From positions 1-11,886 of the forward strand of contig CAKQFW010000041.1 of assembly GCA_934230965.1 (NCBI GenBank): a DNA stretch of 11,886 nt, given 5' to 3'. The translations under genes and the position numbers were made by a program. The DNA is from an uncultured Prevotella sp. (GTDB lineage: Bacteria; Bacteroidota; Bacteroidia; Bacteroidales; Bacteroidaceae). Below are positions 1 to 6,719 of the stretch, in pieces; positions within the stretch are counted from its first letter, which is position 1, and each line of letters begins with the position of its first letter. The notes beneath the pieces are model-generated. The model saw only the letters and a program-made list of their open reading frames with translations. It was not told the origin of the DNA and made no database searches.

Positions 1-170
1 ATGTTGCGCTTAAGGTAACGCAGCAGCGTGGTTTTACCTGTTCCTGCTTTACCCGTAAGGAAAAGATTGCAGCCTGTGGTCTCAATAATTTTAAGTGCCA
101 GTAGCGCCTCTTCGCTCATGTGTATCTTGCTGGGTTGTACGTTTTCTGTTTGTATGTTGCCTGTTTGCAT
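1..170 (-). CDS. PIF1/RecD-like ATP-dependent helicase, N-terminal fragment
   Basis: Only the first 56 codons are present; the gene continues past the left edge. The minus-strand reading starts at the ATG whose complement is 168-170. After about 20 variable residues it reaches the phrase FLTGKAGTGKTTLLRYL, with a Walker A motif at about residues 40-48 (K46 binds ATP phosphates). A P-loop this close to the N-terminus, with this wording, is typical of the PIF1-like superfamily 1 helicases of Bacteroidetes, which unwind DNA and often carry HRDC or winged-helix domains near the C-terminus; none of that can be seen here. A second in-frame ATG at residue 18 is a possible alternative start. Another AAA or P-loop ATPase cannot be excluded from so short a fragment. 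Confidence 0.7.
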   Translation of the reverse strand, partial: MQTGNIQTENVQPSKIHMSEEALLALKIIETTGCNLFLTGKAGTGKTTLLRYLKRN

Positions 171-226
171 ATCGTCAATCTATTGCTTATGTATGTATGT
201 TAATTTGCAGATGCGTGTTCAACCTA

Positions 227-234
227 CAAAGGTA
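227..234 (-). promoter_or_regulatory. Possible -7 box for the helicase gene
   Basis: The minus strand reads TACCTTTG here, matching the Bacteroidetes -7 consensus TAnnTTTG, about 57 nt before the helicase start. I found no convincing TTG at the -33 spacing, so support is partial. Confidence 0.4.
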
Positions 235-359
235 CAATTCTTTTCTCTATTTCAGCCCACGGCTCGCTCTTTATTTCCCCTTTTCTTGATATGTATTTTA
301 TATTTTCTTGTTTTATAATTTTGTTTGGTCTAAAAGCGGCTATTTATATAGAAAATCAG

Positions 360-367
360 TATCTTTG
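360..367 (+). promoter_or_regulatory. Possible -7 box for the HAD phosphatase gene
   Basis: TATCTTTG matches the Bacteroidetes -7 consensus TAnnTTTG and lies about 100 nt before the chosen start codon. The expected -33 TTG is not present at 19-21 nt spacing; the nearest TTTG (324-327) is too far away. A weaker -7 match, TAATTTTG, lies at 316-323. Confidence 0.4.
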
Positions 368-466
368 TAAAGATAACGTAAGAAGATAATAAGATACAGT
401 GTGTTACTTTACATGCTGTTTTTTATTCAGTTTCTTAAATTGCAAATAAAAAAAGAATTGATAGAT

Positions 467-1246
467 ATGACAAAGGCACTATTCTTCGACATTGACGGAA
501 CGTTAGTAAGTTTTAAAACGCACGCCATTCCCGCTTCTACGGTAGAAGCGTTGAAATGTGCTAAAGCCAATGGTGTGAAGATTTATATCTCTACGGGTCG
601 GCCCTTCTTGTTTATTAACAATCTTAGTCAGATTGAATCGCTTATTGATGGCTATATGACCAACAATGGTGCCTATTGCTTTATCGGCAACCGCGATGTG
701 TGCATGCATCCTATTGCTAAAGACGATGTGCAACAAATTGTAGAAGTGTGCCAGAAGGAACAAATAGGTTGCGTGGTAGTAGGGAAGGATAAAATAGCAG
801 CCATACATCCTGAAAAGATGTTATATATCATGGAGGCCATGTTGCACATTCCTTATGAAAAGTTGATGTCGCCTCTGGAAGAGGTGATGCAAGGCGAGGT
901 GCTACAGGTAACACCCTTCTTCACGGTTGAACAGGAAAACGAGGTGTTGCCACATCTGCATAGTGTGGTGTCGGCTCGTTGGTATCCCGATTTTACCGAC
1001 ATAACGGCAAGTAAGGCAAGTAAAGGTGAAGGCTTAGTGGCGATGGCCGAGGCTGAAGGTATTGCTATTGCCGACACGATAGCTTTTGGCGATGGCGGCA
1101 ACGATGTTACTATCTTGCGTCAGGCAGGCATTGGCGTGGCTATGGGCAATGCCGTTGATGATGTGAAAGCCACAGCCGACTATGTCACCACTTCGGTCGA
1201 CGATGATGGCATCGCCAACGCATTGAAGCACTTTGGTGTGATTTAA
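467..1246 (+). CDS. Cof-type HAD-superfamily phosphatase
   Basis: A 259-residue soluble hydrolase of the haloacid dehalogenase superfamily, expected to remove phosphate from small metabolites such as sugar phosphates or nucleotides in the cytoplasm. All four HAD motifs are visible: motif I DIDGT with nucleophile D8 and acid/base D10; motif II ISTGRP with T43; motif III lysine K186 in ASKGEGL; motif IV FGDGGND with D209 and D213 for magnesium. The roughly 100 residues between motifs II and III form the C2-type cap of the Cof/YidA/YbjI group, and the length is normal for it. I chose the ATG at 467 because the protein then begins MTKALFFDIDGT, as family members do; the in-frame ATG at 401 would add an atypical 22-residue hydrophobic leader. 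No terminator is obvious after the stop. The substrate cannot be read from sequence. Confidence 0.93.
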   Translation: MTKALFFDIDGTLVSFKTHAIPASTVEALKCAKANGVKIYISTGRPFLFINNLSQIESLIDGYMTNNGAYCFIGNRDVCMHPIAKDDVQQIVEVCQKEQIGCVVVGKDKIAAIHPEKMLYIMEAMLHIPYEKLMSPLEEVMQGEVLQVTPFFTVEQENEVLPHLHSVVSARWYPDFTDITASKASKGEGLVAMAEAEGIAIADTIAFGDGGNDVTILRQAGIGVAMGNAVDDVKATADYVTTSVDDDGIANALKHFGVI

Positions 1247-1259
1247 TGCTTCTCTTTTC

Positions 1260-1400
1260 TCTCGGTTCATTTGTTGTTGGTGTAAAACATCTTTTTATAA
1301 AGCCTGATGAGCAAACCGAGCTTGCTCAAGTCTTGCTTGGGCGAGAAAAGGTGCCATGAAATGGAACATAAAGAATTTGAACATTATTAGCATGAAAGAA
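1260..1400. other. Intergenic segment, possible conserved or dispersed Prevotella element
   Basis: The gap between the HAD gene and pepT has no gene of convincing quality. It contains a short inverted repeat (CTCGGTT at 1261-1267, AACCGAG at 1314-1320) and a direct repeat of CTTGCT. The minus strand has a short open frame containing KQDLSKLGLLIRLYKKMF and ending at a stop. That string is familiar to me as a spurious translation recurring in Prevotella annotations, which would make this a dispersed non-coding repeat. That is a recollection, not a search result. Confidence 0.3.
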
Positions 1401-1431
1401 TTTGCGTATTAAAAGAAAAACGCTAACTTTG
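1401..1431 (+). promoter_or_regulatory. Bacteroidetes-type promoter of pepT
   Basis: TTTG (1401-1404), a 19-nt spacer, then TAACTTTG (1424-1431) is a full match to the Bacteroidetes primary sigma factor consensus. Transcription should start near 1438, giving a leader of about 33 nt rich in A, without a Shine-Dalgarno sequence. Confidence 0.8.
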
Positions 1432-1470
1432 CATGACATAGAACAAGTAAAATAGAAAAATAACTAAAAT

Positions 1471-2694
1471 ATGGATATTACCCAACGATTTTTAAACTAC
1501 ACCCAGTTTGACACACAATCGAGTGAAGACTCGCAGAGCGTGCCAAGCACACCGAAACAATTGGTCTTTGCCCAATATCTGAAAAAAGAATTGGAAGATG
1601 AGGGGCTCAGCGACGTAGAGATGGACGAAAACGGATACATCTATGCCACACTAAAGGCCAACACCAAGAAGAAAACTCCCACCATTGGCTTTATATCACA
1701 CTATGATACCTCGCCCGACTGTAGTGGTGCCAATATTCATCCCCGCATTGTAAAAAACTATGACGGCGGCGATATTGTGCTTTCTGAGGGCATCGTATCT
1801 TCGCCTACCAAGTTTCCTGAGCTGAAGGCTCACATTGGTGAAGATCTTATTGTTACTGATGGTCACACCTTGTTGGGCGCCGACGACAAGGCAGGCATTG
1901 CCGAGATTGTGCAGGCCATGTGTTGGTTGCGCGACCACGATGAGGTAAAGCACGGTGACATTCGCGTGGCTTTCAATCCTGATGAAGAGATAGGCATGGG
2001 TGCCCACCACTTTGATGTAGCTAAGTTTGGCTGCGAGTGGGCTTACACTATGGACGGTGGCGACCTGGGCGACCTTGAATATGAGAACTTTAATGCTGCT
2101 TCGGCCAAGATACATATTAAAGGTGTGAGCGTGCATCCTGGATATGCTAAAGGCAAAATGGTGAACGCTAACCGCTTGGCTACCGAGTTTGCTGCCATGC
2201 TACCCGCCAACGAAACCCCTGAGACTACTGAAGGCTATGAGGGCTTCTACCACTTGTTGGGCATACAGAGCAACATCGAGAACGCCACCCTGTCGTACAT
2301 CATCCGCGATCATGACCGCGACCGCTTTGAAGATCGTAAAGACTTTATCGAGAAATGTGTGGCCGAGATGAACGCCAAGTATGGCGAAGGCACCATTCAT
2401 GCTGATGTAAAAGATCAGTATTATAACATGAAGGAGAAGATTAACCCCAACATGCATGTGATTGACATCGTGCTGAAGGCTATGCAAGAGTGTGGCGTTC
2501 CGCCAAAGGTAGAGCCTATTCGTGGCGGTACCGATGGTGCACAGCTGTCGTTCAAAGGCTTGCCTTGTCCTAACATCTTTGCAGGTGGTGTCAACTTCCA
2601 TGGCCCATACGAGTTTGTGAGCGTGCAGGTGATGGAGAAGGCCATGCAGGTGATAACCAAGATTTGCGAAATCACGGCAGCCTTCAATGATTAA
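1471..2694 (+). CDS. pepT: Peptidase T (tripeptide aminopeptidase)
   Basis: A 407-residue cytosolic zinc metallopeptidase of family M20B that removes the N-terminal residue from tripeptides, the last step of intracellular peptide breakdown. Length is almost the same as E. coli PepT (408). The metal and catalytic residues are all present: H77 and D79 in SHYDT, the bridging aspartate D138 in LGADDKAG, catalytic E172 and metal ligand E173 in NPDEEIG, D195 in TMDGGD, and H377 in NFHGPYEF. The segment between about residues 205 and 320 is the dimerisation (lid) domain, and RGGTDG at 351-356 is a further M20 signature. The start gives the usual N-terminus [17 protein letters not shown]. It lies 39 nt after its own promoter. 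No Rho-independent terminator with a T-run follows; the next element is the inverted repeat at 2737-2812. Confidence 0.97.
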   Translation: MDITQRFLNYTQFDTQSSEDSQSVPSTPKQLVFAQYLKKELEDEGLSDVEMDENGYIYATLKANTKKKTPTIGFISHYDTSPDCSGANIHPRIVKNYDGGDIVLSEGIVSSPTKFPELKAHIGEDLIVTDGHTLLGADDKAGIAEIVQAMCWLRDHDEVKHGDIRVAFNPDEEIGMGAHHFDVAKFGCEWAYTMDGGDLGDLEYENFNAASAKIHIKGVSVHPGYAKGKMVNANRLATEFAAMLPANETPETTEGYEGFYHLLGIQSNIENATLSYIIRDHDRDRFEDRKDFIEKCVAEMNAKYGEGTIHADVKDQYYNMKEKINPNMHVIDIVLKAMQECGVPPKVEPIRGGTDGAQLSFKGLPCPNIFAGGVNFHGPYEFVSVQVMEKAMQVITKICEITAAFND

Positions 2695-2736
2695 TCTTTT
2701 CAACGAATAATACTCAACTAACAATATTTTAACTAT

Positions 2737-2812
2737 TCAAGAAGCCGACATGACACCATGTTCATTCACCCCTCATGACCTCGTTCACACTGGTTCATGC
2801 TCGGCTTCTTGA
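2737..2812 (+). promoter_or_regulatory. Long inverted repeat between pepT and the unknown gene
   Basis: TCAAGAAGCCGA (2737-2748) is perfectly complementary to TCGGCTTCTTGA (2801-2812). Pairing continues inward through CATGA/TCATG, ACCA/TGGT and TGT/ACA, interrupted only by single-base bulges, giving about 24 paired positions around a loop of roughly 25 nt. There is no T-run after either arm, so it is not a standard intrinsic terminator. The 3' arm ends 11 nt before the ATG at 2824, so an RNA hairpin here could affect transcription end, mRNA stability or translation of the downstream gene. Confidence 0.6.
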
Positions 2813-2823
2813 TGTATGCGTTT

Positions 2824-4344
2824 ATGGCAAAAAAGAATTTTCTATATCCTGCCGATTGGGTGAAGCAGGAACCGTACCCCACCGTTAACAGTACCGATAT
2901 CTATTATACGGGCATTGCAAACCGTGTTTATGATATATTGAAAGAAACTAAGTGTGATACTTTCTTTACCAGTGTCGACCAGTTGCGCGTGGTAACAATG
3001 TGTATTGCTGGATACTTTGAAGATGTAATCTCACAGAATGGCATCTGGCAAACCTTTACGTCGGCTTGCCTGAAAGAGTATGGCTATCGTCTGCCGTTCT
3101 TCGATCTTGACGATAATTATTATCCCGACGAGATAAACAAAGAAGATATACAGTTTTTGTTGTGGCACAACCTTCAGGTGGCTCGCCGCACCGAACGTGT
3201 TATCTATCCTCATAACCCCGTGCTGAAACTTACGGCCGAGTTTATCTATGAGATGCTGGAAGACGAATATGAAACAGCTCCCGAGAACGACCGCTTGCAC
3301 GACTTTATTTATCGTGAGACCGAGGCCGATGAGGCTTGCGGACATTATATGGCTGTGGCCACATGGTTCCACTACGATAGCTTCTTCAATATCGAGAACA
3401 TCGACTCGTTCTTAGCCTTGAAGAACAACTTCCTTGAGCAGTCGCACGACGACCCCGAACAGGTAAAGGTGGTGGTATGGGGCATGTATACCACAATGGT
3501 GCTGAAGAACCGTCGCTCGTTCTTGGCTCTCACCACCCCCGAGTGGCTGGCACGTTTGGCCAATGGTCATAAGCAGTTGGCAGCATGGAAAGATGTAAAG
3601 GTGAAGAAGGCCAGCTGTTATCTGGTAGAGCAAGTCGATGCCGACAAGGTGGTGCTGAAAGACCTCATCGACAATGGTGCAGTAGAGATTGCTCCCCAGT
3701 ATCTTGAAATAGATATGAAGAACGTAGAGGTAGGCAAAACTACCATCATCTGCGAGTTTGTGAAGTTTGCTGGCAACTACTATCGCGTGGGCACCATTGC
3801 CGTAAACGAGATGAGCGAGAGCGTAGAGCAGTATGTAGCTAACGAGAAGGCTAACCGCGATACCAACAACCAGAAGGCTGCCTATAAGGCGTTTGTGAAG
3901 GCCAACGATGGCAAATATGTGCAGTTCTTTGAAGACAATGATGCTTGCGAAAAGTTCTTGGCCGACAAGGTGGGCTACACCTTTAGTCAGGGTGTCACAC
4001 TACCACAGTTTAAGAGCCATAAGGGCTTGATGCTGATGGCATCGCCCAAGTCGGGCATCACCTTGCAGCCTGGCGTGCTTGATTGTGTAAAGGCCGATGG
4101 CAACCCCTTCTACAATCCTGAAACGGCTTCGCGCAATGCTATCAATGTTATTGCTCGTGCTAACGCCATTCCTTACGATGTGATGTGCCGCTTACAAGAC
4201 GATGGTATGTGGCCCGACACCAACTATACCCTTAGCGATAACCCTGAAGAGGGTAAGCAGATGGCACAGAAGAACCTCCGCTTCATCACCGATTACTATT
4301 ATTGCTGCAATCGTAAGGCCGACTGCCCCACAGTAAAGGCCTAA
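2824..4344 (+). CDS. Conserved-looking protein of unknown function (506 aa)
   Basis: I do not recognise a characterised family; I have a weak, unverified recollection of Bacteroidetes DUF3843-type proteins with a similar N-terminal pattern (DW, then PY, then TD-YY-N). The protein is soluble-looking, with no signal peptide or membrane segment. It is acidic and rich in aromatic residues in the first 200 residues (for example FFDLDDNYYPDE at 92-103), with several likely helices. A lysine-rich stretch follows around 255-385. The end is cysteine-rich, with C494, C495 and C501 just before the C-terminus. No catalytic motif is evident. The ATG at 2824 gives MAKKNFLYPADW and is preferred to the in-frame ATG at 2797, which lies in the stem of the inverted repeat and adds nine unlikely hydrophobic residues. 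Codon use matches the neighbours. No promoter was found between it and pepT, so it may be read from the pepT promoter; a terminator follows its stop. Confidence 0.85.
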   Translation: MAKKNFLYPADWVKQEPYPTVNSTDIYYTGIANRVYDILKETKCDTFFTSVDQLRVVTMCIAGYFEDVISQNGIWQTFTSACLKEYGYRLPFFDLDDNYYPDEINKEDIQFLLWHNLQVARRTERVIYPHNPVLKLTAEFIYEMLEDEYETAPENDRLHDFIYRETEADEACGHYMAVATWFHYDSFFNIENIDSFLALKNNFLEQSHDDPEQVKVVVWGMYTTMVLKNRRSFLALTTPEWLARLANGHKQLAAWKDVKVKKASCYLVEQVDADKVVLKDLIDNGAVEIAPQYLEIDMKNVEVGKTTIICEFVKFAGNYYRVGTIAVNEMSESVEQYVANEKANRDTNNQKAAYKAFVKANDGKYVQFFEDNDACEKFLADKVGYTFSQGVTLPQFKSHKGLMLMASPKSGITLQPGVLDCVKADGNPFYNPETASRNAINVIARANAIPYDVMCRLQDDGMWPDTNYTLSDNPEEGKQMAQKNLRFITDYYYCCNRKADCPTVKA

Positions 4345-4361
4345 CAGAATAATATTACCTT

Positions 4362-4415
4362 AAGCCGCGCTCTTCCTATATATCTATATACATGTAGGAT
4401 GAGTGCGGCTTTTTC
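4362..4415 (+). terminator. Strong Rho-independent terminator
   Basis: AAGCCGC (4362-4368) pairs with GCGGCTT (4405-4411). The stem continues via a G-U pair, CTC/GAG, one U-U mismatch, TCCTA/TAGGA, a U-G pair and two more A-U pairs, around 20 base pairs closing a loop of about 10 nt. A run of five T (4410-4414) follows. It starts 17 nt after the unknown gene and separates it from the antiporter operon. Confidence 0.88.
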
Positions 4416-4458
4416 ATAACGCATAGAAACAAACCTTTCAAAATAATAAACGAACGAT

Positions 4459-6708
4459 ATGTCTGAACTGCCCACCCTTATTAAAGACCTTGCCCTCATA
4501 CTTATTGTGGCCAGCGTGGTAACGCTGGTGTTCAAGAAGCTGAAACAGCCGTTAGTGCTGGGCTATGTGGTGGCTGGCTTTTTAGTGTCGCCACACATGC
4601 CGTATACCATGTCGGTCATTGATAATACCGACATACGCACGTGGGCCGACATAGGCATCATGTTCCTTTTGTTTTCGTTAGGTCTCGACTTTTCTTTTAA
4701 GAAGATACTGAAGATGGGTGCTTCGCCCGTTATTGCCACGTGCACCATCATCTTCTGTATGATGATGTTGGGCATCATGGTGGGGCACGCCTTCAGTTGG
4801 AACCGTATGGACTGTATCTTCTTGGGTGGTATGCTGGCCATGAGTTCTACCACCATTATCTATAAGGCGCTCGACGATATGGGCCTGCGGCAGCAACAGT
4901 TTGCGGGCATGGTGATGAGTGTGCTTATTCTTGAAGATGTGCTGGCCATTGTTATGATGGTGATGCTGTCGGCCATTGCCAGCGGTAATAGTCCTGATGG
5001 TGGTCAGATGTTAGGTTCGGTATTGAAGATAGCCTTCTTCCTTGTGTTGTGGTTTGTGGTAGGCATCTTCTTGGTGCCGCTGTTTTTACGTTCTATGCGC
5101 AAGTTGATGAATGGCGAAACGCTGCTCATTGTCTCGTTAGGTCTGTGCTGTTTTATGGCTGTGTTGTCTACTCAGGTGGGCTTTAGTAGTGCCTTTGGTG
5201 CTTTTGTGATGGGTTCAATCTTGGCCGAGACTGTTGAGGCCGAGCGCATCATTCGCCTTGTCGAACCCGTAAAGAACCTCTTTGGTGCCATCTTCTTCGT
5301 GTCGGTAGGTATGCTTGTCGACCTCAATATCATTGTTTCTTATGCTTGGCCTATCTTGGCCTTGGTGCTCACCATCTTGTTAGGGCAAGCCATCTTTGGC
5401 ACCTTCGGCTTCTTGATTAGTGGCCAAAGCCTAAAGTCGGCCATGCGTTGTGGCTTTTCAATGGCGCAGATAGGCGAGTTTTCGTTTATCATAGCCTCGT
5501 TAGGTTTGTCGTTGGGCGTTATTGGTAAGTTTCTTTATCCTGTAGTGGTGGCCGTTTCGGTTATCACCACCTTCCTTACCCCTTATATGATACGCCTCTC
5601 GGTGCCGTGTTACAACCTTATTGAGCGCCGCATGCCCAAGTCGTGGGTGCGAGCCTTGAACAACATTGCGCTGAGCCATCCTGGGCGTAACAAGCATGGC
5701 AACTGGCGCATGTTGCTTCGCCAGATACTCGTCAATACCTTTATCTATAGCATACTGTCGGCAGCCGTCATCGCCCTTATGTTTATGTTCTTCTTGCCCT
5801 TTGTGCGCCATCTCATGCCTGGCATGCACTGGTGGGCCAATGGTATATGTGGTGCCCTTACCATCTTGTTGATAGCCCCCTTCCTCAGAGCTATGGTGAT
5901 GAAGAAGAACCATAGTGAAGAGTTTAAGGCCCTTTGGAGCGAGAGCCGTGCCAACCATCTGCCCCTTTTGTTTACCATTTTGGTGCGCATGGTGGTGGCT
6001 GCGCTGTTTATCTTCTACATTTGCAATTATCTTACCCGTTTTACCAATGCTCTTCTTATCAGCATAGCAGTGGCTTTGTTGATGGTTATGCTTATGTCGC
6101 GCCGATTAAAGCGAAACAGCATACGCCTTGAACGCCTGTTTATCTTAAATCTTCGTTCGCGCGATATTGAGGCACAGGTGCTGGGTCGGCGCAAGCCATT
6201 GTACGAGGGCCACCTGCTCGACCGCAACATACATATAGGCGAGTTTGACGTGCCCGACGACTCGCTTTGGAGCGGCCATACACTCAGCCAACTTCAGTTT
6301 CGCAATAAGTTTGGCGTGATGGTGAGCAGCATCCTTCGTGGCCGACATCGCATCAACATCCCCAATGGTGAGGACGAAATCTTCCCTGGCGATCGCATAC
6401 AGGCCATTGGCAGCGACGAGCAGTTGGCTGCCTTCGGCCAGGCCATAGGTCAGACCGTGCTGGCCGACGACCCCGATATAGAGAAGCGTGAGATGAAGCT
6501 GCGCCAGATGGTGATTGATGGCAAAAGCCCCTTTATAGGCAAGACCTTGTGCGAGAGTGGCATACGCGACCAGTATAATTGCATGGTGGTGGGTCTGGAA
6601 GAAGGCAAGGAAAACCTTTCGGTTGTAGACCCCTCGCGCCAGTTTGCTAAAGGCGATATCTTGTGGATAGTGGGCGAGGTAACCGACCTCGATAAATTGA
6701 TTGAATAG
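4459..6708 (+). CDS. CPA2 (Kef-type) cation:proton antiporter with two RCK_C domains
   Basis: A 749-residue inner-membrane protein expected to exchange K+ or Na+ for H+ in cation and pH homeostasis. Residues about 8-385 form the Na+/H+ exchanger domain with about a dozen hydrophobic segments and CPA2 signatures: QPLVLGYVVAGFLVSP (30-45), FLLFSLGLDFS (69-79), the ion-site acidic pair E159-D160 in LILEDVLAIV, and MAQIGEFSFI (335-344). A second hydrophobic block, about four segments between 420 and 547, follows. The cytoplasmic tail then holds two RCK_C (TrkA_C)-like domains, about 575-662 and 675-745, each ending in the typical GD-I pattern (FPGDRIQAIG, AKGDILWIVG). No RCK_N/TrkA_N nucleotide-binding Rossmann fold (GxGxxG) is seen, unlike E. 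coli KefB/KefC. The start codon follows the terminator by about 45 nt; no promoter consensus was found there. The phosphoesterase gene follows almost immediately, indicating an operon. Confidence 0.92.
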   Translation: MSELPTLIKDLALILIVASVVTLVFKKLKQPLVLGYVVAGFLVSPHMPYTMSVIDNTDIRTWADIGIMFLLFSLGLDFSFKKILKMGASPVIATCTIIFCMMMLGIMVGHAFSWNRMDCIFLGGMLAMSSTTIIYKALDDMGLRQQQFAGMVMSVLILEDVLAIVMMVMLSAIASGNSPDGGQMLGSVLKIAFFLVLWFVVGIFLVPLFLRSMRKLMNGETLLIVSLGLCCFMAVLSTQVGFSSAFGAFVMGSILAETVEAERIIRLVEPVKNLFGAIFFVSVGMLVDLNIIVSYAWPILALVLTILLGQAIFGTFGFLISGQSLKSAMRCGFSMAQIGEFSFIIASLGLSLGVIGKFLYPVVVAVSVITTFLTPYMIRLSVPCYNLIERRMPKSWVRALNNIALSHPGRNKHGNWRMLLRQILVNTFIYSILSAAVIALMFMFFLPFVRHLMPGMHWWANGICGALTILLIAPFLRAMVMKKNHSEEFKALWSESRANHLPLLFTILVRMVVAALFIFYICNYLTRFTNALLISIAVALLMVMLMSRRLKRNSIRLERLFILNLRSRDIEAQVLGRRKPLYEGHLLDRNIHIGEFDVPDDSLWSGHTLSQLQFRNKFGVMVSSILRGRHRINIPNGEDEIFPGDRIQAIGSDEQLAAFGQAIGQTVLADDPDIEKREMKLRQMVIDGKSPFIGKTLCESGIRDQYNCMVVGLEEGKENLSVVDPSRQFAKGDILWIVGEVTDLDKLIE

Positions 6709-6719
6709 TGAAACCGAGC

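Larger units (their letters stand above)
171..466. other. AT-rich divergent intergenic region
   Basis: This stretch separates the leftward helicase from the rightward HAD phosphatase. It holds a candidate -7 box for each gene and long T-rich runs between about 235 and 330. An open reading frame extends the HAD frame upstream to 401, but its 22 extra residues are hydrophobic and unlike the family. I see no RNA gene or clear repeat. Confidence 0.6.

Noticed and set aside
28..318. Plus-strand 96-codon frame at the left edge
   Set aside because: It is antisense to the helicase start and runs into AT-rich intergenic DNA; its translation is low-complexity and hydrophobic.
401..466. Longer HAD phosphatase start at 401
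   Set aside because: It adds 22 hydrophobic residues not seen in Cof-type phosphatases, while the ATG at 467 gives the normal N-terminus.
1306..1389. 27-codon plus-strand frame before pepT
   Set aside because: Very short, no start-site support, and it lies in what looks like non-coding or repeat sequence.
2200..2724. Minus-strand 174-codon frame opposite pepT
   Set aside because: All PepT active-site motifs are intact on the plus strand; this frame is a shadow without recognisable motifs.
6708..6719. GTG start of the phosphoesterase
   Set aside because: It is possible through coupling, but the ATG at 6720 yields a compact standard lipoprotein signal, so it was preferred.
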